This document shows positions 1-10,189 of a stretch of 64,000 nt of DNA, piece after piece. A program made the position numbers and the translations under genes. The stretch lies in NCBI RefSeq assembly GCF_003991905.1, contig NZ_RSCL01000006.1:349733-413732 (forward strand), in the 5' to 3' direction. The stretch comes from Dulcicalothrix desertica PCC 7102 (GTDB lineage Bacteria; Cyanobacteriota; Cyanobacteriia; Cyanobacteriales; Nostocaceae). Under the pieces are notes generated by a model that saw only the letters and a program-made list of their open reading frames with translations, did no database searches and was not told the origin of the DNA. Numbering within the stretch: the first letter of the stretch is position 1; each line of letters opens with the position of its first letter.

Positions 1-10
1 ACCCTACAGT

Positions 11-1396
11 TTATCGTCCGACACCGATATATTGGAAACCAGCTTTTTCCATATCTTGAGGGTTGAGGAAGTTACGACCGTCAATAATTACAGGGTGGCT
101 CATCAACTTAGCCATTTTGTTATAGTCTAAGGTGATGAATTGTTGCCATTCGGTAACTAGTACCAATGCATCACAACCATCTGCAAGACGTTCAGCGTCA
201 GTTTCTACTAATACGCCCGAAAGACCGTGACGCATTCCGGTTTGAGAAACGATTGGGTCGTATGCTTTAACTTTGGCGCCGAGACGATTGAGTTGTTCGA
301 TTAAATTTAGTGCAGGTGCATCACGTAAGTCATCTGTATCAGGCTTAAATGTTAAGCCGAGTAATCCTACAGTTTTACCTTTAAGAATTTTCAGAGCTTG
401 TTGTAGTTTTTCTAATGCAATTAAACGCTGACGTTCGTTAACGCTAACAGCAGCTTTGAGAAGTTGAGCTTCGTAACCGTAGTCATCAGCAGTGTGAATA
501 AGCGCACTAACATCTTTGGGGAAACACGAACCACCCCAACCAATACCAGCATTGAGGAACTTGCTACCAATACGTGAATCTAAACCAATACCTTTCGCAA
601 CTTGAGTAACATCGGCGCCTACGCGGTCGCAAATGTTAGCAACTTCGTTAATAAAGCTAATTTTGGTAGCTAAGAAGGCGTTAGCGGCATATTTAATCAT
701 TTCTGCCGAACTGAGGTCTGTTGCGAGTACAGGAACAGGGGCAGCAGTTTTATTTTCAGCAAACTGACGCTCGACAATAGGAGCATAAAGTTGCTTCATC
801 AATGCGACTGCTCTTGGACTATTACCACCAAGTACAATTCGGTCGGGGTTGAAAGTGTCATAAACAGCGGAACCTTCGCGCAAGAATTCTGGGTTGCTAA
901 CAACATCGAAGTCTGCAACTTCGGGCAACCTTTCTGCGGGGCCACTACCTGCTGTAACTAATTGTTTTTGACGTTCTGCAAGACCATCCAGAACAATCAT
1001 TCGCACCCAGTCACCTGAACCAATGGGTACTGTTGATTTGTTAACGATTACTTTGTAACCACCATTTAAATTGGCGCCAATGCTGCGGGCAACTGCTTCT
1101 ACATAACGGGTATCACTTTCACCATTAGGTAGTGGAGGTGTACCAACTGCAATGAATAAAATTTCACCGTGTGCAACACCAGCGGCAATATCGGTGCTGA
1201 ACTCAATTCTTCCTGATTGAATTGCACCTTGCATGATTTCAGAAAGCCCCGGTTCAAATATCGGAGACTGACCGGCTTTCATAATTTTGACTTTTTCTTC
1301 GTTATTGTCGATGCACACAACATCATGACCAATATGTGCTAAACAAGCACCTGTAACCAAGCCAACATAACCAGTACCAATTACACAAACACGCAT
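11..1396 (-). CDS. ugd: UDP-glucose 6-dehydrogenase
   Basis: Oxidises UDP-glucose to UDP-glucuronate with two NAD+, feeding exopolysaccharide and nucleotide-sugar synthesis in the cytoplasm. The 461-residue protein has the normal family length. The N-terminal Rossmann motif GTGYVG lies at residues 7-12 and the catalytic cysteine, in the context GGSCFPKD, is about residue 290. The C-terminal UDP-binding domain contains GLTFKPDTDDLRDAP. The gene lies 66 bp downstream of the UDP-glucuronate decarboxylase gene on the same strand, so both are probably co-transcribed and act in sequence (UDP-glucose to UDP-glucuronate to UDP-xylose). Family assignment is secure; the final sugar product is inferred from the pair. 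Confidence 0.96.
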   Translation of the reverse strand: MRVCVIGTGYVGLVTGACLAHIGHDVVCIDNNEEKVKIMKAGQSPIFEPGLSEIMQGAIQSGRIEFSTDIAAGVAHGEILFIAVGTPPLPNGESDTRYVEAVARSIGANLNGGYKVIVNKSTVPIGSGDWVRMIVLDGLAERQKQLVTAGSGPAERLPEVADFDVVSNPEFLREGSAVYDTFNPDRIVLGGNSPRAVALMKQLYAPIVERQFAENKTAAPVPVLATDLSSAEMIKYAANAFLATKISFINEVANICDRVGADVTQVAKGIGLDSRIGSKFLNAGIGWGGSCFPKDVSALIHTADDYGYEAQLLKAAVSVNERQRLIALEKLQQALKILKGKTVGLLGLTFKPDTDDLRDAPALNLIEQLNRLGAKVKAYDPIVSQTGMRHGLSGVLVETDAERLADGCDALVLVTEWQQFITLDYNKMAKLMSHPVIIDGRNFLNPQDMEKAGFQYIGVGR

Positions 1397-1462
1397 TTTC
1401 GTTCAATTCCTATCTTAATTTTGTACAATGAAAGTGAGGTAATATTTAAAACTGTCTTTAGC

Positions 1463-2401
1463 TTAAATAGGCGCATTGCCCATGCGTTTACGGAAATCTT
1501 CTACTGTTAGTTTTAATCCTTCTGCAAGAGGCACAGTAGGTTCCCAATCAAGCAATGTTTTAGCTTTAGTAATGTCAGGACGGCGCCGACGTGGGTCATC
1601 AGAAGGTAAAGGTTCGTGGATTATCTCTGCATTTGGATTAATCATGTCTCTTACCGCTTCTGCTAACTGCAAAATCGTATATTCTCCGGGATTACCAATA
1701 TTTACAGGACCAACATAGTCACTGTTCATTAAGCGAATAAACCCTTCAATCAAATCTGAAGCGTAACAAAAACTACGAGTTTGAGAACCATCGCCGTATA
1801 CAGTTAGAGGTTTACCCTGTAATGCCTGGACAATAAAGTTACTAACAACACGACCATCATTTTCTAACATACGTGGGCCGTATGTGTTAAAAATACGAAC
1901 CACTCGTATATCAACTTTATTCTGACGGTAGTAATCGAATGCTAATGTTTCAGCAATACGCTTACCTTCGTCATAGCAAGCGCGTAAACCGATAGGGTTA
2001 ACATTACCTCTGTACTCTTCGCTTTGTGGATGTACATCAGGGTCTCCGTAGACTTCGCTAGTCGAAGCTAAGAAAAATCTGGCTTTAACGCGCTTCGCTA
2101 GTCCCAACATATTTAAGGTACCCATGACATTCGTTTTCACGGTTTTCACGGGATTGTACTGGTAATGTACAGGAGAGGCAGGGCAAGCCAAGTGGTAAAT
2201 TTGGTCTACCTCCAACCGAATTGGTTCTGTGATGTCGTGGCGAATGAGTTCAAAGTTATGATTATCTAACCATTGCTGGATATTGCGCTTGTTGCCCGTG
2301 TAAAAATTATCCAAACAAATGACTTCATGCCCAGCGGTCATAAGTCTGTCGATAAGATGGGAACCAAGAAACCCAGCTCCGCCCGTCACCAAAATTCTCA
2401 T
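1463..2401 (-). CDS. uxs: UDP-glucuronate decarboxylase (UDP-xylose synthase type)
   Basis: Extended short-chain dehydrogenase that decarboxylates UDP-glucuronate, normally to UDP-xylose. An N-terminal GGAGFLGSH glycine motif is followed by the active-site STSEVYGDP segment and the YxxxK pair (YDEGK). I chose the ATG at 2401 (312 residues) because AGGA precedes it by about six bases and the protein then begins directly with the Rossmann strand. An in-frame ATG at 2428 would add nine residues and has no clear ribosome site. It is the first gene of the pair with ugd. A related epimerase function is possible but less likely, given the UXS-like sequence and the neighbour. Confidence 0.92.
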   Translation of the reverse strand: MRILVTGGAGFLGSHLIDRLMTAGHEVICLDNFYTGNKRNIQQWLDNHNFELIRHDITEPIRLEVDQIYHLACPASPVHYQYNPVKTVKTNVMGTLNMLGLAKRVKARFFLASTSEVYGDPDVHPQSEEYRGNVNPIGLRACYDEGKRIAETLAFDYYRQNKVDIRVVRIFNTYGPRMLENDGRVVSNFIVQALQGKPLTVYGDGSQTRSFCYASDLIEGFIRLMNSDYVGPVNIGNPGEYTILQLAEAVRDMINPNAEIIHEPLPSDDPRRRRPDITKAKTLLDWEPTVPLAEGLKLTVEDFRKRMGNAPI

Positions 2402-2706
2402 ACTTTTCCTGTGTTTAGAGATATTCACTTCAAGATGCGCTTGTATTTAGGGTACCCAGCACCAACCCAAAAATTCATCACTAACAAAATTTTGTCAGTA
2501 TTTTTTCGCTTACAAGAGCCAATATTTGCTGCCAAGTGAGATTTAGACGTGTCTATCCACTGGTTGTAAATGCCACTTGCAAAATAACAAATATAGCTCG
2601 GTATAAATAAAGGAAAATTAAAGATTCACACAATCTTCAAAAAAACTTAACTTATACTATATGCTGAACTAGCGATAAATAAATGCCAAAAAGTGGTTGA
2701 CAATAC

Positions 2707-2833
2707 AGTGCTGAGTGCTGGGTCCTGAGTGCTGAGTCCTGAGTGGGAAATAACTTCTAACTCCTAACTCCTAACTCCTAACTCCTAACTCTAATCACTA
2801 ACTCAGCACTCAGCACTTTGAACTCAGCACTTA
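2707..2833. repeat. Heptameric STRR array (GCTGAGT and TCCTAAC units)
   Basis: Degenerate GCTGAGT/CCTGAGT copies (about 2709-2748) are followed by TCCTAAC copies (about 2757-2795). The inverted ACTCAGC form then runs up to the antiporter stop codon at 2831. The stretch 2402-2706 ahead of it is AT-rich and I see no gene in it. Confidence 0.85.
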
Positions 2834-4954
2834 TACTACGGCGGTTTTACTTGCCACACCAGCAGTTGCAGTTGCCTCAATACCGCGTTGTGGTTCTCCG
2901 AGCATGACTATTGAGCATGTTAGTTGACGTGCTAACTGTGTTGTCACATCACTGATGCCTAAACCACCTGGTATTGTGTGATTACGTATGAAAGGTAGTA
3001 CAACTAAATCGTAAAGTCGTGCGGCTTGAAGAATTGCTTGTGCGACGTTTTCATGGGCGATAATTTGGACTTCTGGTGGATTAGACAGTGATAGCTTCGA
3101 TACGATTAGTGCTAACTGTGAACGTAATGATGCTATTTTGCTCGAACTTGTACGGCGTTCACATACGTTTAACACTGTTACTTGCGCTTGCAAACCTTCT
3201 GCTAAAATGTGCGCGAAATGCACGGGTTGTAGTACAGGCGCCATTAAATTTTCGACTGGTACTAATATACGCTGAATTTTTCTTGGTGATTCAACTAAGC
3301 GGGTGACGGCAACAGGACAATGTGATGCCCAAAGCACGTTATCTATAACATTTCCAAATAGCTTTGCTCGTATACCAGTACGCTTACCCCATCCCATTAC
3401 TATCAAACTGGCAGTTTGCTCGCGTGCGGCTCTACTTATTCCTTGTGCAAAAGCATCGTCAATACGCAGTAGTGGTTCAGACTCGACGTTAAGAGCTTTT
3501 GAAACAGCGCAAGATTTAGCTAATAATCTTTCACTGCGCTGTAATGATGCTTCTAAACGTGGTGCATCCATTTGCGCGGCAGCTGTTGCAATTGCTAAGG
3601 GTATTATTTTACCATTTGCAACAGATGCCAATAATGCCGCCATTTCAATTAAGTGTTGCTGAGTGTGAGGGTTATATACGGGGACTACAATTGTAAACGG
3701 ATTATTATTTTGATTGACAGATGGATAAACGGGTGCGGCTAAGTGTTTTTTTGCAACAGATGTATTTAAACCTACTGCTGCTCTGCTCGTAATTAATGGG
3801 CCAATTGTTGAAGTTACGAGCATCAAAAGAATAATACTATTAAATATAGATGGAGGTAGTAAGCCTGCTCGATAGCCTACGAGTGTTGCTGCGACAGTGG
3901 CGCCTACTTGTGGTAAAGATAATGACCACATTGTGATTGCTTCTCGCCAGTTATATTGATATAAATATTTTGCTAGTATTGCTGCGACTAATTTACTCAA
4001 GATTAAACCCGCAATAATAAAAGCAGGTAGTTGTAGAGTTGTTATGTTTCGAGTAAACGATGTCAAATCTACTAGTAACCCTAAGTCAACAAAAAAAATC
4101 GGTATAAATAATACACTACCAACAAATACAACTTTTTCTTTAACTGGGCCGTCTGCTAAAGCTTCATTAACTGCCAAACCTGCTAAGAAAGCTCCAACAA
4201 TTTTTTCTATACCTATTAACTGGGCGCCGACCGAAGCAAGAAATACTACCAGTAATACAAATAAAAACTGATGTCCTTCGTCTTCACGTGAGCGTCGAAA
4301 AAATTCTTTCCCTGCCCAATCAAAACCGACTAAAACGACTGTTGCATATATAGTTAACCAGCCAATTAGAGTAATTAAGCTAAAAACGTTAAGCTGACTT
4401 GTGTGAACAGCTATGCATACAGCGAGTAGTAATAGGGCACTAATATCAGTAAAAACAGTGGCACCCATTGTGACTGTAACAGCTTCGTTGTTAGTTACGC
4501 CCAAACGATTAATAATCGGATAAGCGAGCAAAGTATGGGAGGCAAATAATGAACCAATTAATATTGCAGCATTCCAATCAAACCCAAAACTTCTTCCTAC
4601 AGCAGTACCGACAATCATCGGTACACCAAATGTGAAACTACCAAAACCCAATGACCGATTTGCAGTGTGGCGAAACTGATCAATTTCAATCTCAAGTCCA
4701 GCTACAAACATTAGGTACACTAACCCAATATCTGATAGCAGGTTCATGGTTTGCGATTTATCTTGCAAAAAATTCCAACCATGTGGACCTAGTACCATCC
4801 CAGCCAAAAGTAAACCTACTACTCCAGGTAGCCGCAGTCGTTCAAATACAATTGGAACGACCAAAATAACTAGCAGTAAAATAGCAAAAGGAACAATTGG
4901 CTCCTTGCCAAGACCTTGAGATGTTGGTGCAAGTACTTGGGATATTAGTTCCAT
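2831..4954 (-). CDS. CPA2-type cation:proton antiporter with two universal stress domains
   Basis: Membrane Na+/H+ or K+/H+ exchanger of the KefB/CPA2 group, 707 residues. Residues about 15-400 hold some 12 hydrophobic segments. The cytoplasmic half carries two tandem UspA-like domains (about 418-560 and 565-690). The first includes a GxG-type nucleotide loop, MGWGKRTGIRAKLFGN, followed by HCPVAVTR. This antiporter-USP fusion is common in cyanobacteria, and the USP modules may sense nucleotides. The stop codon directly abuts an STRR repeat. The transported ion cannot be told from sequence. It is transcribed alone. Confidence 0.9.
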   Translation of the reverse strand: MELISQVLAPTSQGLGKEPIVPFAILLLVILVVPIVFERLRLPGVVGLLLAGMVLGPHGWNFLQDKSQTMNLLSDIGLVYLMFVAGLEIEIDQFRHTANRSLGFGSFTFGVPMIVGTAVGRSFGFDWNAAILIGSLFASHTLLAYPIINRLGVTNNEAVTVTMGATVFTDISALLLLAVCIAVHTSQLNVFSLITLIGWLTIYATVVLVGFDWAGKEFFRRSREDEGHQFLFVLLVVFLASVGAQLIGIEKIVGAFLAGLAVNEALADGPVKEKVVFVGSVLFIPIFFVDLGLLVDLTSFTRNITTLQLPAFIIAGLILSKLVAAILAKYLYQYNWREAITMWSLSLPQVGATVAATLVGYRAGLLPPSIFNSIILLMLVTSTIGPLITSRAAVGLNTSVAKKHLAAPVYPSVNQNNNPFTIVVPVYNPHTQQHLIEMAALLASVANGKIIPLAIATAAAQMDAPRLEASLQRSERLLAKSCAVSKALNVESEPLLRIDDAFAQGISRAAREQTASLIVMGWGKRTGIRAKLFGNVIDNVLWASHCPVAVTRLVESPRKIQRILVPVENLMAPVLQPVHFAHILAEGLQAQVTVLNVCERRTSSSKIASLRSQLALIVSKLSLSNPPEVQIIAHENVAQAILQAARLYDLVVLPFIRNHTIPGGLGISDVTTQLARQLTCSIVMLGEPQRGIEATATAGVASKTAVV

Positions 4955-5121
4955 AGGTTGGTGTTTGGCAGGAGTGAAATGAAGAAAGCAGAGAATGTTT
5001 TCCTAATTACAAAGCTGACGCTTTTTTAATGAGTATTGTTGCTTTTATATTCTTTATATAAGGAAATAGTATTTTTAATGACAATTTGCGCCCTAATATG
5101 ATAACCGCAGTTACCTATTGC

Positions 5122-5775
5122 TTATATATGAATTTGACTCAATATATATTTTAAACGGTCGTAATCGTCTTTGAGTAATATACTTAGAGTTCGACCCGCT
5201 TTAACTAACCATTCACGGTCAGCCTTGCGTAGTTGAAACACTTCGCGAATCGCCGCTGCCGTCAAAGAATCGATAGGGGCGCCGTTTATAGTTAAAAGAG
5301 TTCGTAAAAAGTCCATTTCCTCTGAAAATCGTATTATTGCATCGGATTCGCAGCGATAAACAGCCTGATGAATTTGTGGGGGACGAGGTGGTAAGTACTG
5401 ATAGACAGCACCGTTTGAATTATTAGTTTTTGGCTGCTCAAACCCGATAATTGCGGCACGAAACTCTGTTTTAAGCATAGCAAAAATTTGGGGTTGTTCC
5501 TCACGTAAATCAGCGAGTGACATACCCAAAGCGCGCGCACGATGCACTGAGTCTATTGGCATGGTGGTGGCGTGATAAACAACAGCGTATATTTGATTGC
5601 CAGATTCCTCATCTTGTGATTTTACCCAGCTACCGAATGGGGGCATTGGGGGAAAGCTCAAATCATCTGGTTCTAAACACTGAGCTAAAATTTCTGTTGT
5701 TGTTGTCTCTATGACTTCGGCGATGTGATTTTCATCACGGTTACTGCGATTGAATTGTGGTAAAGGAAGGCGCAT
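5122..5775 (-). CDS. HAS-barrel domain protein, cyanobacterial
   Basis: About 217 residues from the ATG at 5775. An in-frame ATG at 5808 would add a hydrophobic 11-residue stretch, and neither start has a strong ribosome site. The central part (FGSWVKS, then VYHATTMPIDSVHRARALGMS) resembles the HAS-barrel proteins conserved across cyanobacteria. In other proteins HAS barrels sit at the N-terminus of HerA-type ATPases, but no ATPase domain is present here. Molecular role unknown. No signal peptide if the shorter start is used. The assignment rests on resemblance recalled from the family, not on a search. Confidence 0.6.
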   Translation of the reverse strand: MRLPLPQFNRSNRDENHIAEVIETTTTEILAQCLEPDDLSFPPMPPFGSWVKSQDEESGNQIYAVVYHATTMPIDSVHRARALGMSLADLREEQPQIFAMLKTEFRAAIIGFEQPKTNNSNGAVYQYLPPRPPQIHQAVYRCESDAIIRFSEEMDFLRTLLTINGAPIDSLTAAAIREVFQLRKADREWLVKAGRTLSILLKDDYDRLKYILSQIHI

Positions 5776-5868
5776 AGTCTTGAAAATTATAAATATAAAC
5801 CCTAACATCTCATATTTATAATTTAATACGGATGTTTTGGTTTTTTATATATTAATCTGGCGCCTGTG

Positions 5869-5997
5869 ATTGGGGCGGGTCTCGGGGTGGGTTTTGATTG
5901 GGGCGGGTTTAAATTGGGACGGGTTTCGGGGTGGGTTTCGGGGCGGGTTTAGCGATATCGTTATTAATAACGGAAATCTCGGTTAACCCGCCCCTAC
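5869..5997. repeat. GGGGCGGGTTT direct repeats closed by the inverse complement
   Basis: About six imperfect copies of GGGGCGGGTTT or GGGGTGGGTTT in head-to-tail order are followed, after a short AT spacer, by the inverse form AACCCGCCCCTA. The array can fold into alternative hairpins. It ends immediately downstream of the ndhS stop codon. A related array lies at 21645-21760. Confidence 0.8.
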
Positions 5998-6001
5998 AGT
6001 A

Positions 6002-6196
6002 TCATTTTCCTTTTTTGCGCCCTGCGGTTTCTACGGCTTCTAATTCCGATAAACGGAATGTGATTAATTTATCCCAATTACCACCCTCGAACAAAACGGC
6101 AACTTTACCATCGCTGACTCGTTGAACTAATCCTTCAAAGCGATAGTAGGTATCTGCAGGGTTTTTTACGCGAACGGTTGCTCCAGGCAGAATCAT
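6002..6196 (-). CDS. ndhS: NAD(P)H-quinone oxidoreductase subunit S
   Basis: Small 64-residue SH3-like subunit of the photosynthetic NDH-1 complex on the thylakoid cytoplasmic face. NdhS is known to help dock ferredoxin, the electron donor for cyclic electron flow. The protein begins [13 protein letters not shown], and its core ([22 protein letters not shown]) matches the cyanobacterial NdhS pattern across its whole length. It ends with a basic tail, RKKGK. It stands alone, downstream of rodA on the same strand, with a GGGGCGGG repeat directly after the stop. Confidence 0.88.
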   Translation of the reverse strand: MILPGATVRVKNPADTYYRFEGLVQRVSDGKVAVLFEGGNWDKLITFRLSELEAVETAGRKKGK

Positions 6197-6259
6197 GGCT
6201 TTTACTCTTTTTATGGTTGGTTTCCTTTATATAGCTTAATGCTTGTTGGGCGAAGCGTA

Positions 6260-6302
6260 AAAACTCCTAACTCCTAACTCCTAACTCCTAACTCCTAACT
6301 CC
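6260..6302. repeat. STRR array TCCTAAC x5-6
   Basis: Uninterrupted TCCTAAC heptamers. The last copy overlaps the 3' end of rodA and supplies its stop: the final codons TGG AGT TAG read straight into the GGAGTTA repeat on the minus strand. Confidence 0.9.
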
Positions 6303-7608
6303 AATATTTCTTTTTGGTTCGGAAGTTGGCGACTGATTCGACAATACCTAGGGATACAAAATTTGTTACCATTGCTGAACGTCCGTAGCTCATCCAAGGT
6401 AATGGTATTCCCGCTACTGGCGCCAGTCCAACGTTCATACCTACGTTTACTATTACTTGGAACACAATCATTGCTAAGACTCCAATTGCTAGGAGTGAAC
6501 CAAAATTATCTTTGGCTGTTTGAGCAATATGTAGTAAGCGTAAGCAAAGGAAAGCAAAGACTGAAAGCAATATCAAGCAACCAATAAAGCCAAACTCTTC
6601 ACCTACTGCAGAGAATATAAAGTCTGTATGTTGTTCAGGCACGAAATTCAACTGTGTCATCGGACCCTTGTTTAATCCCCATCCTAGCCACTCCCCGGCG
6701 CCGATGGCAATCCGTGATTGGTGTTGGTGATACCCAGTTGTTAACAGGTTTTGGTCGGGATTTAAAAATGATGTTAAGCGCCCTTTTTGATATTCTTTTA
6801 AAACGTGATTCCAAAGGAAAATACCTATTTCCCCACCTAGCATATTAAGTGCCCAGGCGCCGATTCCACTTACACCAAATCGTTTCCAAGGCAAAGTACG
6901 CCACCCAACAATACCCATTGCTACTGCCCAAATTAACCCCAAGGGACCAAATACCAAATCCTTGGAAAAGGCAATTGTAAAGGGCCATTGAATACTAAAT
7001 AATATCGCGGCAATAATTGGTGAAACCATTAGTACTAACCAACCTGGATTCGCATTTGCCCAGTACAACATCCCTAAGACAATTGCTCCGAACACTAACG
7101 ATGTCGCCAAGTCAGGTTGAATGAAAACTAATGCCCAAGGAATTGCGGTAAATGCCATCGCACGGAAAACGCTAGATAAATTCGATGCTGTAGTTTTATG
7201 TAATAGCGCCGCCAAAGTAATAATCATCGCCAATTTGGCAAATTCTGACGGTTGTACAGGTACACCAGCAATATTAATCCACCTTTGTGCCCCTTTTGCG
7301 CTTTTACCGATAATCATTACCGCAACAAGACTGATATTGACTGCGGTATATATATACCAGTGATACTCAAGTAGATTTTCGTAGCGTACACGAGCAATAA
7401 TTAATGCAACACAGGCGCCGATTATAGAGACTATCCAGTGCCACCACCAATCTATCAAACCTTGGCTTAACTCGGTGCTGCGAATCATTAAGCCACCGAA
7501 AAAACTGACACCTACTACAACGAAGAACAATAGCCAGTCGATTTGCTGCCAAGGTTTAATCCAATACTTCCAGCGTGATTGGGAGCGCGAACTCTTTTTT
7601 AATAACAT
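6295..7608 (-). CDS. rodA: Rod-shape peptidoglycan glycosyltransferase RodA
   Basis: SEDS-family polytopic membrane enzyme that polymerises lipid II during cell elongation, usually with a class B PBP. It has 437 residues with about ten membrane helices starting near residue 23. The family signature is visible in INIAGVPVQPSEFAK, the loop EQHTDFIFSAVGEEFGF, and the C-terminal GIPLPWMSYGRSAM. The longer loop near WNHVLKEYQKGRLTSFLNPDQN is the usual periplasmic segment. FtsW would be the alternative, but PSEFAK and VPEQHTDFIFS fit RodA. Its last three codons and stop lie in an STRR heptamer. Confidence 0.93.
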   Translation of the reverse strand: MLLKKSSRSQSRWKYWIKPWQQIDWLLFFVVVGVSFFGGLMIRSTELSQGLIDWWWHWIVSIIGACVALIIARVRYENLLEYHWYIYTAVNISLVAVMIIGKSAKGAQRWINIAGVPVQPSEFAKLAMIITLAALLHKTTASNLSSVFRAMAFTAIPWALVFIQPDLATSLVFGAIVLGMLYWANANPGWLVLMVSPIIAAILFSIQWPFTIAFSKDLVFGPLGLIWAVAMGIVGWRTLPWKRFGVSGIGAWALNMLGGEIGIFLWNHVLKEYQKGRLTSFLNPDQNLLTTGYHQHQSRIAIGAGEWLGWGLNKGPMTQLNFVPEQHTDFIFSAVGEEFGFIGCLILLSVFAFLCLRLLHIAQTAKDNFGSLLAIGVLAMIVFQVIVNVGMNVGLAPVAGIPLPWMSYGRSAMVTNFVSLGIVESVANFRTKKKYWS

Positions 7609-7740
7609 TGTACGATTTTAGACTTTAGCTTTATAGATTTTAAATTTAGTCGCCACTAAAAATCTGTATTCCCAGGTATCACCTGAGAACCAGAATGAAA
7701 ATATTTTATTTTTTTATGCCAAAACTGTAACATCCCACAC

Positions 7741-7862
7741 AGAAACCGGGCTTCTTGTTATAAATTATGCTAAAAATTCTAGTTTGTTACAAAGAAGCCC
7801 GGTTTCTTGAAAGCAACTTTATGCTAAAAATTCTAGTTTGTTACAAAGAAGCCCGGTTTCTT
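7741..7862. repeat. 42-bp direct repeat x2 with an inverted partner
   Basis: Two identical 42-bp copies (7767-7808 and 7821-7862) end in AAGAAGCCCGGTTTCTT and are spaced 54 bp apart. An inverse copy, AGAAACCGGGCTTCTT, sits at 7741-7756. The second copy ends inside the apbC stop codon. Related AAGAAACCCGGTTTC elements occur at 49808-49986. Confidence 0.9.
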
Positions 7863-8949
7863 AAGGACAACTCAGAGCTGCAACAGATACTTTGCCTGCA
7901 ATGGCTAGTGCAATTGAACGTAAGGCTTTTGCACTTGCTGAGTCAGGGTCTGCAGCAACAATTGGCACACCGTTATCTCCACCAACGCGGGTGGAAATTT
8001 CTAGTGGGACGCAGCCAAGTAGAGGTACATCCAATTCTTGTGCTGTTTTTGACCCACCACCTGAGCCAAATATATCGTATTGTTTTTCTGGCATGTCAGG
8101 AGGTATAAAATAGCTCATATTTTCTACTATTCCCAACACAGGCACGTTTAGCTGTTGAAACATCCGTAGTCCTTTACGTGAATCTAACAAGGCAACGGTT
8201 TGTGGTGTTGTGACTATTACGGCACCTGCCATTGGTACTGCTTGTGTCAATGTTAACTGAGCATCGCCTGTACCAGGAGGCATGTCAACGATTAAGTAAT
8301 CAATATCACCCCATTCTACTTGGTATAGAAACTTACGGATAATACCGTTAAGCATTGGACCACGCCAAATTACAGGTTGGTCTTTATCAATTAGAAAACC
8401 CATTGATACTAACTTGACACCGTGATTAAAAGCAGGTTCCAATATTTCACCGTTTTCGGATGGGCGCACAATTAGCGGTGTGTCTGATAACCCTAACATT
8501 GTTGGGTCATTCGGTCCGTAAATGTCAGCATCTAGTAAGCCAACTTTGGCGCCTGTTTGAGCCAATGCCACAGCTACGTTAACTGCTACAGTACTTTTAC
8601 CGACTCCACCTTTACCACTAGAAATGGCAACAATATTTTTTACGCCTTTAATACCAGTACGGTCGGGTAAATCTTTTTGCTTTGGTGTTTCTGCTGTAAC
8701 TTCCACTGCCACATCTGTAACACCTGGTAGCTTTTTAACAGCCCTTTGACAATCTTCGACTATAAACTCGCGCAACGGACAAGCAGGTGTAGTCAACACT
8801 AATGTGAAGCTAACCAAAGAGCCGTCTATTTTGACGTTGCGAATCATGTTCAGTTCCACCAAACTTTTGCGGAGTTCGGGGTCTTGCACTGGTCGCAATA
8901 CGGATAATACTGACTGTGTATCAAGAACATCATTAATCATGTTTTCCAC
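7861..8949 (-). CDS. apbC: Mrp/ApbC-type P-loop ATPase, Fe-S carrier
   Basis: Cytoplasmic ATPase of the Mrp/NBP35 group, which assembles and transfers iron-sulfur clusters. The 362 residues carry an N-terminal MIP18/DUF59 domain (about 10-88). The ATPase core begins with the deviant Walker A SGKGGVGKS at residues 111-119, followed by DADIYGPN and the Walker B-like DMPPGTGD. The CxxC seen near the C-terminus of some Mrp proteins is not evident after VENMSYF. The last residue and stop fall at a 42-bp repeat boundary, so the extreme C-terminus may be repeat-derived. It reads away from the SRPBCC gene on the same strand. Confidence 0.92.
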   Translation of the reverse strand: MENMINDVLDTQSVLSVLRPVQDPELRKSLVELNMIRNVKIDGSLVSFTLVLTTPACPLREFIVEDCQRAVKKLPGVTDVAVEVTAETPKQKDLPDRTGIKGVKNIVAISSGKGGVGKSTVAVNVAVALAQTGAKVGLLDADIYGPNDPTMLGLSDTPLIVRPSENGEILEPAFNHGVKLVSMGFLIDKDQPVIWRGPMLNGIIRKFLYQVEWGDIDYLIVDMPPGTGDAQLTLTQAVPMAGAVIVTTPQTVALLDSRKGLRMFQQLNVPVLGIVENMSYFIPPDMPEKQYDIFGSGGGSKTAQELDVPLLGCVPLEISTRVGGDNGVPIVAADPDSASAKALRSIALAIAGKVSVAALSCP

Positions 8950-9021
8950 CCTTACTGCCCCAATAAAATTTTTTTGTATCTAATCGGATTTTAACTGGCT
9001 ATGGGGGTGGAGTTATGCTAA

Positions 9022-9546
9022 CTAAAAATCGAAGCAACCAAATTGACGTGGTTTTCTCTTCCTTGACACTGCTTTTAATGCCGTTCCTTCTACTGCTTCA
9101 ACTAGTGCGCGCGCTACACGGTCTGCGTAGGGACGCGAGAATGACCAAATTAACGGAGATAACCAGCCGCGTAATGTTACGGAATATGACAAACAAGTGC
9201 CGCAAACTGTAGACTCGACTTTATAAGTTATCCGTTCCTCAATACCCGGAAGTGCCAGCACCCTAATACTCAACAATTCTCTTGGGTTAACTCTTTCTAC
9301 AAAAATACGAATCGGAATTGGTGATAAGCGCGTTACTGCTTCATATATCAACCCTGGTTTTGGAACTAATCCATAAGGTACATTGGTACTTTTTAACAGT
9401 GGATGCCAAGAAACATCAGCTATGTCAACAACTTTCTGCCAAAGTTCGTCAACTGAAGCCGAGCTAATTTCTCGGTATGTTCGTACTAAGGAAGCGCATA
9501 TCCGGCGCCGTTTACGGTGGATAAACCTAGATAACCAACCTTGCAT
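9022..9546 (-). CDS. SRPBCC (START-like) family protein
   Basis: 174 residues with a basic N-terminus (RKRRR at about 12-16). The helix-grip-fold pattern follows: an SSASVDELWQKVVDIADVSWHP entry, beta strands with GIEERITYKVEST, and a long C-terminal helix. Such proteins bind hydrophobic ligands or act as cyclase-like scaffolds. Neither ligand nor pathway can be inferred. It lies upstream of apbC on the same strand with a 72-bp gap, so co-transcription is possible. Confidence 0.75.
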   Translation of the reverse strand: MQGWLSRFIHRKRRRICASLVRTYREISSASVDELWQKVVDIADVSWHPLLKSTNVPYGLVPKPGLIYEAVTRLSPIPIRIFVERVNPRELLSIRVLALPGIEERITYKVESTVCGTCLSYSVTLRGWLSPLIWSFSRPYADRVARALVEAVEGTALKAVSRKRKPRQFGCFDF

Positions 9547-10189
9547 TTTAATTCGACCCTCCTTGTTATACGCGCTTTACTATATCGTTATGGCAATGAC
9601 AAGTGTTTTAGTATCAATAATTTTGCGATTAAAATCTCTGTTCTCAGTCAGAACTTAATACTTTAAATAGGTAATCGTTATATACATATATCTCTCACTA
9701 CAATAAGTCTTCCTTCTTACGGCATATACACAGCTATGAGAGAGTATGAATTTTTATAAACATTGCTTGTTGTTACACTAAAAGTGTGCATATAAGAATA
9801 CTTTTATAGAACCTGCAAGAGTAAATATAAATGTTTATGCTGAAGTGGCGCCAGTAGTAAAAATAGCACTTTAATTGTTTGTGTATTTTTATGTATTAAG
9901 TAATATTGGGTTATTTGGGCTGTATTGCTTACTAGAAGAAGATTGTGGCAATTTTGATGCGATGTTAAGCATTCGTTAAAATAATAAATCGTATACAAGT
10001 AGATACACAATTTAAGAGAGAATAACTTAAGTTACGCCGACGCTTGTGTGTCAACAAAGGGGATATCACGTGTCCGGCTTGTGGTAGTAGCGTTTATTCT
10101 ACGCTTGCAAGCAATAATCGCTGCACTACCCTATGGATTAAAAGCCATAAAAACAAAGAGTGAAAATTTTAATCTAGGTTTTGAGACTT
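9547..10189. other. Intergenic region between SRPBCC gene and hemF
   Basis: About 640 bp of AT-rich sequence between divergent genes, presumably holding both promoters. A 39-codon frame at 10044-10163 encodes a single CPACGS knuckle but has only a TTG start and no ribosome site, so I do not call it. No RNA gene recognised. Confidence 0.5.

Noticed and set aside
5869-5997. Possible CRISPR array from repeated units
   Set aside because: Units are head-to-tail short G-rich words without uniform spacers, and there are no cas genes in the window.
10044-10163. A 39-codon frame with one CPACGS zinc-knuckle-like motif upstream of hemF
   Set aside because: Only a TTG start, no ribosome site, one Cys pair and a random-looking remainder. 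It lies in the expected promoter region.
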